A DNA stretch of 64,000 bases from Roseicella sp. DB1501. GTDB taxonomy: Bacteria > Pseudomonadota > Alphaproteobacteria > Acetobacterales > Acetobacteraceae. Below, in pieces: positions 42,707 through 51,816 of the stretch; position 1 is the stretch's first letter; the number at the start of each line of letters is the position of its first letter. Position numbers and translations under genes: made by a program. The notes below the pieces were generated by a model that did not search any database, was not told where the DNA came from, and worked only from the letters and a program-made list of their open reading frames with translations. Where the stretch lies: the NCBI RefSeq assembly GCF_013112485.1, contig NZ_JABFHG010000002.1, forward strand, positions 62,001-126,000. Direction: 5' to 3'.

Positions 42707-42796
42707 ACCGCCCGGACGCGCGACTCTGCTCTGAAAGCAACAGGCTGCAGCGGAGCAAGGTTCAGGATTGAACGCAATCCGCTGTAGCGGCTGACC
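42707..42796. repeat. Dispersed repeat family A, copy 2
   Basis: The reverse complement matches 6341-6429 over about 85-90 bp. The stem arms are CTGCAGCGGA (42745-42754) and TCCGCTGTAG (42778-42787). The single change relative to copy 1 turns an A-T pair into a G-T wobble, so pairing is kept. It lies just after the DUF3141 stop. Confidence 0.8.
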
Positions 42797-42874
42797 GAGG
42801 GACGCCAACCCGATCCCTCGGCCATCTGTTGGCCCTGCATGCCACCCTGGCCGATCAGCAGGGCCACGCCTGGA

Positions 42875-43870
42875 TCAGTCGAGTGTTGCCCCCGAGATCT
42901 CCACCAATTTCTGCCAGACCTTCTCCTGCTCGCGCATATAGGCCCCGTAGGTCGCAGGGGACTCATCGGCGACCGGAGCGAAGCCGATCGGCTCCATGCG
43001 CTGCCGGAAGGCGTCGGATCGGACGACCTGCGTGATGGCGCGATGCAGTATGGCGACGCGGCTCTCGGGCGTACCGGCCGGCACGTTGATGGCGTACCAG
43101 CTTTGCATGTCGATGTTGGCGTTGGGCAGCAGCTCCTTCATCCCGGGCACGTCGCGCAGCTCCGGCACGTAGGTGACCCGCTCGGCGCTGCCGACCGCCA
43201 GCGGGCGGAACTTGCCTTCCCGCACATTCGGCATGGCGGCGGGGATCACATCGAACATCATGTCGATGTTGCCCGCATACAGATCCTGGAAGGCCGGCCC
43301 GCCGCCGCGATAGGGCACATGGGTGATGTCCACCCCTGCCGCGCGCTTCAGCGATTCGATGGCAAGATGGCTGACCGTGCCGGTGCCGGAGGAGCCCATG
43401 GTGAGCTTGCCCGGATCGCGCTTCGCCGCGGCCATCAACTCGGCGAAGGTCTTCCACGGGCGGTCGGAGTTCACGATCAGCAGCACCGTCCCGGTGGTCA
43501 CCCGGGTCACGGGCGCCAGATCGCGGATCGGGTCGAGCGGCATGGAGCGGCGATACAGGAACTTGTTCGCGCAGAGGATGGAGGCCGAGCCGAGCAGCAG
43601 GGTGTAGCCGTCCTTCTCCCCCTTGGCGACGACGTCGGCGCCAAGGTTTCCGCCAGCGCCGCCGCGGTTGTCCACCAGCACGTTCTGCCCGAGGATGGGC
43701 TGGAGGTGCTCGGCCAGGAACCGCCCCGTCAGATCGACCGCCCCTCCGGGAGCGTAGGGCACCAGGATGCGAACCGGCCGGGTCGGGAAATCGGGCGTCT
43801 GGCTCCGGGCCACCGGTAAGACAGAAGCGGACAGGGCGGCGGCCCCCATCATGGCGCGTCGGCTGATCAT
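42875..43870 (-). CDS. Bug (TctC) family receptor-like protein
   Basis: A 331-residue exported binding protein with a Tat-like N-terminus (MISRRAMMGAAALSASVLP) and motifs VRILVPYAPGGAVDLTGRFLAEHL, VDNRGGAGGNLGADVVA and YRGGGPAFQDLYAGNIDMMF. It lies downstream of an enoyl-CoA hydratase gene on the same strand (64 bp), a common pairing in which the receptor supplies the substrate of a CoA-dependent pathway. GAGG abuts the ATG at 43870; a slightly different start cannot be excluded. No TctAB genes are present. Confidence 0.92.
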   Translation of the reverse strand: MISRRAMMGAAALSASVLPVARSQTPDFPTRPVRILVPYAPGGAVDLTGRFLAEHLQPILGQNVLVDNRGGAGGNLGADVVAKGEKDGYTLLLGSASILCANKFLYRRSMPLDPIRDLAPVTRVTTGTVLLIVNSDRPWKTFAELMAAAKRDPGKLTMGSSGTGTVSHLAIESLKRAAGVDITHVPYRGGGPAFQDLYAGNIDMMFDVIPAAMPNVREGKFRPLAVGSAERVTYVPELRDVPGMKELLPNANIDMQSWYAINVPAGTPESRVAILHRAITQVVRSDAFRQRMEPIGFAPVADESPATYGAYMREQEKVWQKLVEISGATLD

Positions 43871-43934
43871 CCTCGGATCTCTAGGAAAGGCGGCGCCATA
43901 TGGCAATGGCGCCGTTCCCGGGACCATGTCGGCG

Positions 43935-44744
43935 TCAGCGGCCCTTGAAGTCGGGCTTGCGCTTCTCGTTGAAGGCGCGGATGCCCTCGATCCGGTCCTC
44001 GGTGCCGATGAGCTGGTAATAGGCCTCGATCTCGAACAGCATGCCCGAGGCACGGTCCATCTGCAGGCCCTGGGTGATCGACTTCTTGGCCTGCCGCACC
44101 GAGAGCGGCGCGTTGCCGGCGATGGTGCGCGCCGTCTCCAGCACTGCGCCCAGCACCTCCCCGGGCGGGCAGAGCCGGTTCACCATGCCCCAGGCCAGCG
44201 CATCCTGAGCGCTGAAGGGGCGGCCGGTCAGGATCACCTCCTTCGCCCGCCGCTCGCCGATGGTGCGCGGCAGGTTCTGCGTGCCGCCGGCCCCCGGCAT
44301 GATGCCGAGCGTCACCTCGGTCAGCGCGAAGCGCGCCGTCTCGCTGGCATAGGCGAAGTCGCAGCAGAGGGCGAGTTCCAGCCCGCCGGCGAAGGCGGCG
44401 CCGTTGAGGGCGCCGAGCAGCGGCGCCGGACAGGCCAGCACGGCCCGCGCCATGCGCTCGAACAGGTAGTGCTGCTCGGCGAATTGCGCGTCGGTCATGC
44501 CGTTGCGCTCCTTCAGGTCGGCCCCGGCGCAGAAGGCCCGCTCTCCCGCCCCGGTCAGCACCACGCAGCGATAGGCGCCGGGCGCCGCCTCCAGCGCCTG
44601 GAAGACCTCGACCAGCTCGCGCCCCATCTGGGTGGTGAAGGCATTGGCGCGCTCCGGCCGGTTGAGCGTGACCTGCAGGATGTGCGGGCTGGGCTCCTGC
44701 ACGAGCAGGGTCTCGAAGGCGCGGTCGAGCGCGGCTGGCGGCAT
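43935..44744 (-). CDS. Enoyl-CoA hydratase/isomerase family protein
   Basis: A 269-residue crotonase-fold protein. The oxyanion-hole segments are AFCAGADLKE and GALNGAAFAGGLELAL. The downstream GIMPGAGGTQNLPR contains the region of the second catalytic Glu, which here is Gly-Ala-Gly, so a pure hydratase role should be checked. GAGGA lies about 7 nt before the ATG at 44744. It probably forms an operon with the Bug gene downstream and is divergent from the deacylase gene at 44912. Confidence 0.92.
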   Translation of the reverse strand: MPPAALDRAFETLLVQEPSPHILQVTLNRPERANAFTTQMGRELVEVFQALEAAPGAYRCVVLTGAGERAFCAGADLKERNGMTDAQFAEQHYLFERMARAVLACPAPLLGALNGAAFAGGLELALCCDFAYASETARFALTEVTLGIMPGAGGTQNLPRTIGERRAKEVILTGRPFSAQDALAWGMVNRLCPPGEVLGAVLETARTIAGNAPLSVRQAKKSITQGLQMDRASGMLFEIEAYYQLIGTEDRIEGIRAFNEKRKPDFKGR

Positions 44745-44911
44745 GGCGGTGTCCTCACGATCTGGGGGCGAGCGGTCCGTCGGATGGCGATGCGGCGCCG
44801 CCGCGGCCCGGTCCCCGCTCTCCAGAGCTTGCTCTATCCCGGCGAAACCGGGCTTGGAACCCCGGCCGAAAACCCCTAGCTTGCTACGCAAAGCAGGAAG
44901 GAAGCGGATCC

Positions 44912-46609
44912 ATGGCCGATCTCGTCATCCGTGGCGGCACGGTGATCGACGGCAGCGGCGCCCCCGGGCGCGTGGCGGATGTGGCGATCGAGGGCGGCCG
45001 CATCGCCGCCATCGGCGAGGGCCTGCCCCGCGGGCGCGAGGAGATCGACGCCTCCGGCAAGCTCGTCACCCCCGGCTTCGTCGACATCCACACCCATTAC
45101 GACGGCCAGGCGGTCTGGGACAGCCACCTCGCCCCCTCGGCCATCCATGGCGTGACCACGGCGGTGATGGGCAATTGCGGCGTCGGCTTCGCCCCCGTCC
45201 GCCCCGGCACCGAGGACAAGCTCATCGAGCTGATGGAGGGGGTGGAGGACATCCCCGCCCCGGTCCTCTCCCAGGGCCTCGACTTCCGCTGGGAGAGCTT
45301 CGCCGAATACATGGCGGCGCTCGACCAGAAGCCGCGCGACATCGACATCTGCGCCCTGGTCCCGCACGCCGCCGTCCGCGTCTATGTCATGGGCGAGCGG
45401 GCGCTGGCGCTTGAGAGCGCCAACCAGGGCGACATCGCCGAGATGCGCCGCATCGTGGCGGAGGCGGTGGAGGCCGGCGCCTTCGGCTTCTCCACCAGCC
45501 GCACCATCAGCCACAAGACGCTGAAGGGCGACTTCACCCCGACCCTACGGGCGCAGGAGGAGGAGCTCGCCGGCATCGCCGAGGGGCTGCGCGCCGTCGG
45601 CAAGGGCTTCATGGAGTTCGTCTCCGACTTCAACCAGCCCGATCCGGCGACCGAGTTCGGCCTGATCCGCCGCGTCGTCGAGCGCAGCGGCCGGCCAGCG
45701 GTCTTCTCGCTCACCGCGCGGCACGACCGCACCGAGGCCTGGAAGGAGCTGCTCGCCCTCTCCAACCAGGCGGCGCGCGAGGGGGTGCCGATCCGTCCGG
45801 TCTTCCCGCCGCGGCCCATCGGCATCCTGATGGGCCTGCTCGGCAGCCAGAACCCCTTCAGCGGCGCGTCGAGCTACAAGGCGATCGCCCATCTGCCGCT
45901 CGACCAACGGGTGGCGGCGATGCGCGAGCCGGAGACCCGCGCCCGCATTCTCTCCGAGGATCGCTTCGCCGGCAGCAATTTCCCGCTGCTCGCCCGCCTC
46001 TCCTTCGAGCGCATGTTCCCCTTCGGCGACCCGCCCAACTACACGCCGTCGAAAGAGAGCAGCATCGCCGCCCAGGCGGCGCGCGAGGGGCGACGGCCGG
46101 AGGAGGTCGCCTACGACATGCTGCTCGCCGATGACGGCAACAGCTTCATCTTCTGCGCGCTCACCAACTATGCCGACTACACGCTGGATGCGAGCGCCGA
46201 GCTGCTGCGGCATCCGAACACCATCATCGGCCTTTCGGATGGCGGCGCGCATGTTGGCTTCATCTCGGACGGCAGCTTCCCGAGCTTCGTCCTGGCCTAT
46301 TGGGGCAAGCAGCGCGGCCTGCCGGTCGAGGAGCTGATCCGCCGCCAGACCAGCGACACGGCGCGAGCGGCGGGCCTGCCGGATCGAGGGCTGCTGAAGC
46401 CCGGGCTGCGCGCCGACATCAACGTCATCGACTGGGACGCCCTGGCGCTGGAGCGGCCGGGCATGCTGTTCGACCTGCCCGGCGGCGGCCGGCGGCTGAT
46501 GCAGAAGGCCCGCGGCTACGACGCGACCATCGTCGCCGGCGCCGTCACCTATCGCCACGGCGAGGCGACCGGCGCCCTGCCCGGCCGCCTGGTCCGCAGC
46601 GCCGTCTGA
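44912..46609 (+). CDS. N-acyl-D-amino-acid deacylase family amidohydrolase
   Basis: A 565-residue metal-dependent amidohydrolase. The first metal pair is H60-x-H62 (VDIHTHYDGQ). Cys89 (MGNCGVG) matches the Cys metal ligand of D-aminoacylases. A late Asp lies in LSDGGAHVGF, and the small beta domain is split between the N- and C-terminus (LVIRGGTVIDGSG ... RADINVIDWD). It would hydrolyse an N-acyl-D-amino acid or similar amide in the cytoplasm. GCAGGAAGGAAG lies upstream of the ATG at 44912. The neighbours are CoA-linked catabolic genes. Confidence 0.93.
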   Translation: MADLVIRGGTVIDGSGAPGRVADVAIEGGRIAAIGEGLPRGREEIDASGKLVTPGFVDIHTHYDGQAVWDSHLAPSAIHGVTTAVMGNCGVGFAPVRPGTEDKLIELMEGVEDIPAPVLSQGLDFRWESFAEYMAALDQKPRDIDICALVPHAAVRVYVMGERALALESANQGDIAEMRRIVAEAVEAGAFGFSTSRTISHKTLKGDFTPTLRAQEEELAGIAEGLRAVGKGFMEFVSDFNQPDPATEFGLIRRVVERSGRPAVFSLTARHDRTEAWKELLALSNQAAREGVPIRPVFPPRPIGILMGLLGSQNPFSGASSYKAIAHLPLDQRVAAMREPETRARILSEDRFAGSNFPLLARLSFERMFPFGDPPNYTPSKESSIAAQAAREGRRPEEVAYDMLLADDGNSFIFCALTNYADYTLDASAELLRHPNTIIGLSDGGAHVGFISDGSFPSFVLAYWGKQRGLPVEELIRRQTSDTARAAGLPDRGLLKPGLRADINVIDWDALALERPGMLFDLPGGGRRLMQKARGYDATIVAGAVTYRHGEATGALPGRLVRSAV

Positions 46610-46669
46610 GCGGCGGGTCCCCTGCCCTTCCGCGGTCGGTGCCGCGGAAGGGCGGATGCCCGTGGCGGC

Positions 46670-47173
46670 CTAGGCCACCAGGTCGTAGGGAAGCCGCTTC
46701 ACCTTGTCCATGTTGAGCCCCTCGATCCGCAGCAGGCGCGTCGCGCCGTCGCGGCGCGGCGAGTGCAGCACGCCGGGCTCGTAGAGATAGGCATCGCCCG
46801 GCTTCAGCGTGTAGTCGCGCACCGGCTTGGCCTTGCCGGGCGTCTCGCCCTCGGGCCTGGCGAGGCATTCGTAATCCGTCATCACCGTCTCGCCCGCCGC
46901 CTGGCCATAGATCGCCCAGGACGGCCCGTGATCATGCGGCCTGCTGTTCTTCGCCCCTTCATAGGCATGGGCGAGGATGGTGAAGCCGAGATCGGGATCC
47001 TCGTAGAGCACCTTGCGCTCGGGCGTGCCCTGGGGGATGGCGGCGGCGACGAAGCCGGGATCCTTCAGCGCCTCCTGCACCAGCTCGACCACGTGCACGC
47101 GCCCGGCCGGGCCGGGATCGGCCAGCAGCGCCTCGCGGCAGTGTTTGGCGAATTGCTCAACCGAGAGCGACAT
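46670..47173 (-). CDS. Cupin protein, cysteine-dioxygenase-like
   Basis: A 167-residue cupin. The metal ligands are H80-x-H82 (SRPHDHGPSW) and H137 (PGVLHSPRR), the three-His set of the cysteine dioxygenase superfamily. The strand IYGQAAGETVMTDYE follows the first motif. A thiol dioxygenase role (cysteine, 3-mercaptopropionate or related) is possible; the family has other members. GGAGG precedes the ATG at 47173. It is convergent with the deacylase gene and divergent from the reductase gene at 47271. Confidence 0.87.
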   Translation of the reverse strand: MSLSVEQFAKHCREALLADPGPAGRVHVVELVQEALKDPGFVAAAIPQGTPERKVLYEDPDLGFTILAHAYEGAKNSRPHDHGPSWAIYGQAAGETVMTDYECLARPEGETPGKAKPVRDYTLKPGDAYLYEPGVLHSPRRDGATRLLRIEGLNMDKVKRLPYDLVA

Positions 47174-47270
47174 GACCCTTCCTCCTTCAGGCCACAAGCA
47201 AGCCGCGCCGCGAAGGGGATGTCAAACCCATCCACCGCCGGCAGACTGGACGGGGAATGGAGACGACGCC

Positions 47271-48263
47271 ATGCGCGCCATCTGGTACGAGCGCCCGGGG
47301 CCGGCCCGGGAGGTCCTGCAATTCGGCGAGCGGCCGCGGCCCGAGCCCGCCCCCGGCGAGGTCCGCGTCCGGCTGCTCGCCTCGGGCGTGAACCCGGCCG
47401 ATATCTACCGCCGTGCCGGCACCGCCTATGCCAATGAATGGCCGCTGATCATCCCGAACAGCGACGGCGCCGGCCTCGTCGAGGCGCTCGGCGCGGGCGC
47501 CGATCCGGCGCTGCTCGGCCAGCGGGTCTGGCTTTACAACGCCCAGCGCGGCCGGCCCTTCGGCACCGCCGCCGAGTATAGCTGCGTGCCGGCGGATTGC
47601 GTCCACCCCCTGCCCGCGACCCTCCCCTTCGAGATCGGCGCCTGCCTCGGCATCCCGGCCATGACCGCGCATCGCTGCCTCTTCGCCGATGGCCCGGTGC
47701 GCGGCCTGCGGGTGCTGGTCTCGGGCGGCGGCGGCGCGGTCGGCAACTACGCGATCCAGCTCGCCCGCTGGGGCGGCGCGGCGCAGGTCCTGGCGACGGC
47801 GAGCGGCGGCTGGAAGAGCGAGGACGCCGCCGCCGCCGGGGCGGAGCAGGTCTTCGACTACCGCGCGCCGGACTGCGTCGGGCGCATCCTGGCGGCGACC
47901 GGTGGCGCCGGCGTCGACCGCATCGTCGAGGTGGATGTCGGCGGCAACCTGGCCATCTGGGGCGCCGCCATCGCCCTGAACGGCAGCGTCATCGGCTATG
48001 CCAGCCGCGGCGGGCTGGCGCCGGCGGTGCCGGTCTCGGCGGTGCTGATGCGCAAGAACGTCAACCTGCGCGGCGTGGTGCTGAACAGCGCCCCGGCGGC
48101 AGCGCGGCGCCAGGCGATGGAGGAGGTCACGCGCTGGGCCGCCGAGGCGCCGCGGCTGCACCGCATCGCCGGCAGCTATCCCCTCGCCGATTGTGCGGCG
48201 GCGCATGAGGCGGTGGAGGCCGGCGGCAAGCGCGGCACGGTGGTGGTCCTGCCCGCGGCATGA
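47271..48263 (+). CDS. NADPH:quinone reductase-like zinc-independent dehydrogenase
   Basis: A 330-residue medium-chain reductase. It starts MRAIWYERPGPAREVLQFGE and has ASGVNPADIYRRAG and the nucleotide-binding loop VSGGGGAVGNYAIQLA. The Cys and His residues that bind zinc in alcohol dehydrogenases are absent, so it belongs to the quinone oxidoreductase branch. GGAGA lies 7 nt before the ATG at 47271. It is convergent with the short-chain dehydrogenase gene. The substrate is probably an enone or quinone. Confidence 0.91.
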   Translation: MRAIWYERPGPAREVLQFGERPRPEPAPGEVRVRLLASGVNPADIYRRAGTAYANEWPLIIPNSDGAGLVEALGAGADPALLGQRVWLYNAQRGRPFGTAAEYSCVPADCVHPLPATLPFEIGACLGIPAMTAHRCLFADGPVRGLRVLVSGGGGAVGNYAIQLARWGGAAQVLATASGGWKSEDAAAAGAEQVFDYRAPDCVGRILAATGGAGVDRIVEVDVGGNLAIWGAAIALNGSVIGYASRGGLAPAVPVSAVLMRKNVNLRGVVLNSAPAAARRQAMEEVTRWAAEAPRLHRIAGSYPLADCAAAHEAVEAGGKRGTVVVLPAA

Positions 48264-48306
48264 GCCCGGCGGCCCCGACGCCCGCGGGCATCAGGGCCGC
48301 CGCCTG

Positions 48307-49071
48307 TCACCCGAGCGTCAGCCCGCCATCCACCGTCACCGTCTGGCCGGTGACCATGGCCGCGCCGGCGAGCAGGAACAGCATCACCTCGGCCAGGTCG
48401 TCCGGCGTGCAGCGGCGCTTCAGCAGCGCCTTCTCGATCGAGCCGCTGCGCTGCTCATTGGTCCATTCGATCGCCCAGGCGCTGTCCACCGCGCCCGGCG
48501 CGACGGCATTCACCCGCACCTCCGGCGCCAGGGCGCGGGCGAGGTTCCGCGTCAGGCTGACAACGCCGGCCTTGGTCGCGCCATAGGCCATGGAGGAGCC
48601 GACATGGCCGAGGCCGGCGATGGAGGCAGTGTTGACCACCGCGCCCTTCGCCGCCCGCAGCGCCGGCGCCGCCGCCTTGGTGCAGCGGAAGACGCCGACC
48701 AGGTTCACCTGCACCACGTCGTTCCACAGCTCCTCCGTGATCCGGTCGAGCTCGGCCGGCGGGATGCTGGTGCGCGTGCCCGGCGTGCCGGCATTGTTCG
48801 CCAGGTAGTCGAGCCGGCCTAGTTCCTGCACAGCCTGCTCGACCATGCGCGGCGCATCCGCGGCATCGCCGACATTGCCCGGCGCCGAGATCACCTCCAG
48901 CCCCTCGGCCCGCAGCTTCTCCACCTGCTCCGGCCCGCGCGGATCATCGGCGAGGTGGTTGATCGCCACCTTCGCCCCGTTGCGCGCGAGCTGCGTCGCC
49001 AGCGCCAGGCCGATGCCCGAAGCCGCGCCGGTCACCAGCGCGGCCTTGCCCGTCAGATCGTAGCGGATCAC
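48307..49071 (-). CDS. Short-chain dehydrogenase/reductase
   Basis: A 254-residue SDR. The cofactor loop TGAASGIG is at 14-21, the structural NNAG at 92-95, and the catalytic Ser150, Tyr163 and Lys167 (YGATK) are all present. The C-terminal VTGQTVTVDGG is typical. An Asn-His-Leu sequence after the second strand, without the Asp of NAD-specific enzymes, leaves cofactor choice open. It overlaps the hydroxyacyl-CoA dehydrogenase gene by 4 nt and is the last gene of a three-gene unit with the ThDP enzyme. Confidence 0.94.
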   Translation of the reverse strand: MIRYDLTGKAALVTGAASGIGLALATQLARNGAKVAINHLADDPRGPEQVEKLRAEGLEVISAPGNVGDAADAPRMVEQAVQELGRLDYLANNAGTPGTRTSIPPAELDRITEELWNDVVQVNLVGVFRCTKAAAPALRAAKGAVVNTASIAGLGHVGSSMAYGATKAGVVSLTRNLARALAPEVRVNAVAPGAVDSAWAIEWTNEQRSGSIEKALLKRRCTPDDLAEVMLFLLAGAAMVTGQTVTVDGGLTLG

Positions 49072-50027
49072 AGGTCGCGCTCCGTTCCTGCCATGACGCC
49101 GATCTCGCGCATCGCCCGCTTCAGCGCGATCAGCCGCCGGTCGCGCTCCTCGAAGAGCTGCGCCGGATCGCCCGGCCAGTCGTAATAGCCGGCACCGGCG
49201 AGCACGCCGGTGCGCCCCGCGGCGACCAGCCTGTCGAGGGTCGGGCTGCTCTCGCGCGGCTCGGGCGGCGCGTAGCTCTTGTTGCGCGCCACCGCCTGCA
49301 GCAGCGGCAGGCCGGTGAAATCCGCCTTGGCATAGACGCCGAGGATCTGCAGCCGCAACGCCAGGCCGTGGATGATCGCGGCGTCGATCTCGGGCGCCGT
49401 CGCCACGCCCTCGTCCAGCAGGTTCTGCACCTCGTTGCCGATTGCCGCCTGGATGCGGTTGGCGACGTAGCCAGGGACGAATTTGGCGAGGCCGAGCGGC
49501 TGCTTGCCCATCGCCTTCAGCATGCCGAAGACCTGGTCGAAGGCCGCCTTGTCGCAGCGCGGCCCGGGGATCATGTCCACCAGATCGACCAGATAGGGCG
49601 GCGTGTACCAGTGGGCGATCATCGCCCGCGCCTGCCGGCGCTCCGGGATCAACGGGAAGACGTCGAGATAGCTGGTGTTGCTGGCGAGGATCGCATCCGG
49701 CGGGGCGCAGGCATCGAGCCGCTCGTACAGCGTGCGCTTCGCCTCCGGCACCTCGATGATCGCCTCGACGATGAGCTCGGCGCCGTCGACCGTCTCCTCC
49801 AGGCTCTCATGCCGGGTCACCGCCTGCGCCAGATGCCCCGAAGTCCAGTCCTTCGGCGCCTCGCCGCCGGCCACCAGCGTCGCCAGCGCCGTCTCCATCA
49901 GCCCCTGCGCCCGGGCGAGGGTCGCCGGGTTGCTGTCGGTCAGCCGCACCCGGTGCCCGCCGAGCGCGAAGACCAGCGCCAGCGCATGCCCCATGGTGCC
50001 GGCGCCGATGACTGCCACGCGTGCCAT
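49068..50027 (-). CDS. 3-hydroxyacyl-CoA dehydrogenase family protein
   Basis: A 319-residue enzyme with the NAD-binding loop GAGTMG near the N-terminus (8-13), ILASNTSYLDVFPL with the catalytic Ser/Asn region, and HWYTPPYLVDLVDMIPGP that carries the His of the catalytic pair. The C-terminal helical domain has FVPGYVANRIQAAIGNE. It would oxidise a 3-hydroxy acid or its CoA ester. GAGGAG lies 7 nt before the ATG at 50027. The 4-nt overlap with the SDR and the 14-nt gap to the ThDP gene indicate one operon. Confidence 0.93.
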   Translation of the reverse strand: MARVAVIGAGTMGHALALVFALGGHRVRLTDSNPATLARAQGLMETALATLVAGGEAPKDWTSGHLAQAVTRHESLEETVDGAELIVEAIIEVPEAKRTLYERLDACAPPDAILASNTSYLDVFPLIPERRQARAMIAHWYTPPYLVDLVDMIPGPRCDKAAFDQVFGMLKAMGKQPLGLAKFVPGYVANRIQAAIGNEVQNLLDEGVATAPEIDAAIIHGLALRLQILGVYAKADFTGLPLLQAVARNKSYAPPEPRESSPTLDRLVAAGRTGVLAGAGYYDWPGDPAQLFEERDRRLIALKRAMREIGVMAGTERDL

Positions 50028-50041
50028 TGTCCCACTCCTCC

Positions 50042-51724
50042 TCATGGCGTCCAGGGGTCGGGCGTCCAGGGGTCGGGCGCCCGGCAATCGATGTCGGTGA
50101 CGACATCGACCACCACCGTCTCCTCCGCGGCGATCGCCTCGGCCAGCGCCCCGGCGATCTCTCGCGGATGCTCCACCCGGATGCCGCGCAGCCCGAATTG
50201 CCGCGCCACGGCGGCGAAGTCGGTCGGGCCGAAGCGCAGCACCTGCTCCGCCGCCGCCGGGCGGTTGCCGGCCTGCCGCAGATAGCTCGGCCAGCCCTGG
50301 CCGAAGCCGGAATTGTTGTTCACCACCAGCACCACGGCGATGCCGCGGCGCTTCGCGGTCTCGAGCTCCGGCAAATGGTAGTAGAGCGCGCCATCGCCCG
50401 ACCAGCACACCACCTTGCGCCCCGGCGCGGCGCATTTCGCGCCCAGCGCCGCCGGGAAGGCCCAGCCGAGCGAGCCGGCGGCGCGCAGATAGGTCTGGCC
50501 CGGCGCGAGATCGACCAGCGTGCCGGTCCAGATGCCGGAATAGCCGGTATCGGCGACCAGGATGCCGTCCGGCGGCAGGGCCCGCGTCACCTCGGCGCAG
50601 AGCCGCGCGGGGTCGATCGCCACCGCCTCGCTCGACAGCCTCGGCGCGATCTCCTTCCGCCAGCCGGCGAGGATGGCCTGCGCCTCGGCGAGGAAGGCGC
50701 CGTCGCGCGGCGCCTCGCCGAGCGCCGCCGACAATGCCTCCAGCACCGCGCGGGGATCGCCGAGCACGGCGACCTCGGTCGCGTAGCTGCGCTCGAATTC
50801 CAGCGGATCGGCGTCGATCTGCACGATGCGCGTCCCCGGCCGCGGCACCCGCCAGCCATGCGTCACCTGGTCGCCGGTGTCGCAGCCGACGAACAGCACC
50901 AGCTCGGCCGCATGCAGGATGCGGTTGGCCGGCGGCGCGGAATAGCTGCCGACCACGCCGATATGCAGGGGATGCCGCGTGTCGATCAGCCCATGCGCGC
51001 CGAGCGAGGTGGCGATCGGCGCCCGCAGCGCCTCGGCCAGCGCGAGCAGCGCCGCGCCGCAGCCGGACAGCGCGGCGCCGTCGCCGGCGACGATGGCGAT
51101 GCGCTGGCTCGAGCGCAGCGCTTCCGCCGCCGCCCGCAGCATGGCCGGATCCGCCTGCGGCCGGTGCCGCGGCGCTGTCCAGCCGGCGAGCGCGGCCGGC
51201 GGCTCCCCGGTCTCCGTGGTCTCCACGAACTCGCCCATCAGCCCGTTCAGGTCGAGATGCACTGGTCGTGGCGGCACCGAGACGGCAGCCGACCAGGCTT
51301 GGCGGAATTGCCGCGGCAGGTCGGCCGCCTCCTGCACCTGGGCCGAGAGCTTCGTCACCGGCGCCGCGAGCGGCGCATGCGCCACCTCCTGGTAGGCGTT
51401 GCGGTTCTGGTGGCCGATCGGCTTGCGGCCGGTGATGGCGAATACCGGGCTGCGCCCGAGCCAGGCATCCTGCAGCCCGGCGATGAGGTTGGCGGCGCCG
51501 ACCGACTGCGCCGCGACGACGCCAGGCCGGCCGGAGACCCGGCCATAGCCATCGGCCATGTAGACCGCCGCCTTCTCGGTATGCGCCAGGACCGGCTGCA
51601 CGCCGAGCCGCTCCATGTCGAGCAGGCTGCGCCGCAGCACCGCATCGACGAAGAACACATGCGTCTGGCCCGAGTCCCTGAGGCTGCGCACCAGCCACTC
51701 ATGCCCCTTCATCGGGCCGTTCAT
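50042..51724 (-). CDS. Thiamine-diphosphate enzyme, acetolactate-synthase-like
   Basis: A 560-residue ThDP enzyme with the three domains of the family. The N-terminal pyrimidine domain has the activating Glu in AHTEKAAVYMADGYGR. The middle domain and the C-terminal domain follow, with the ThDP motif GDGALYYHLPELETAK ... NNNSG. It could be a decarboxylase or carboligase of the oxalyl-CoA, sulfoacetaldehyde or benzoylformate type rather than a true acetolactate synthase. The tail ends PDPWTPDPWTP, a 15-bp tandem duplication. The start is uncertain: ATG 51757, 51724 and 51712 are in frame. It is the first gene of an operon with two dehydrogenases. Confidence 0.9.
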   Translation of the reverse strand: MNGPMKGHEWLVRSLRDSGQTHVFFVDAVLRRSLLDMERLGVQPVLAHTEKAAVYMADGYGRVSGRPGVVAAQSVGAANLIAGLQDAWLGRSPVFAITGRKPIGHQNRNAYQEVAHAPLAAPVTKLSAQVQEAADLPRQFRQAWSAAVSVPPRPVHLDLNGLMGEFVETTETGEPPAALAGWTAPRHRPQADPAMLRAAAEALRSSQRIAIVAGDGAALSGCGAALLALAEALRAPIATSLGAHGLIDTRHPLHIGVVGSYSAPPANRILHAAELVLFVGCDTGDQVTHGWRVPRPGTRIVQIDADPLEFERSYATEVAVLGDPRAVLEALSAALGEAPRDGAFLAEAQAILAGWRKEIAPRLSSEAVAIDPARLCAEVTRALPPDGILVADTGYSGIWTGTLVDLAPGQTYLRAAGSLGWAFPAALGAKCAAPGRKVVCWSGDGALYYHLPELETAKRRGIAVVLVVNNNSGFGQGWPSYLRQAGNRPAAAEQVLRFGPTDFAAVARQFGLRGIRVEHPREIAGALAEAIAAEETVVVDVVTDIDCRAPDPWTPDPWTP

Positions 51725-51816
51725 CGGCCGCGCCCCCGCCTTGCCATCGCCCGGCATTCCTCCGCTTGTCGTTCCCCGTGGCGGGGCGATACTGCCGCGA
51801 GAGCGGAGGAAACCCA

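Noticed and set aside
39129-42758. A 1209-codon minus-strand frame opposite the TonB and DUF3141 genes
   Set aside because: Same reason: a GC-driven shadow of real genes, with no domain and no ribosome site.
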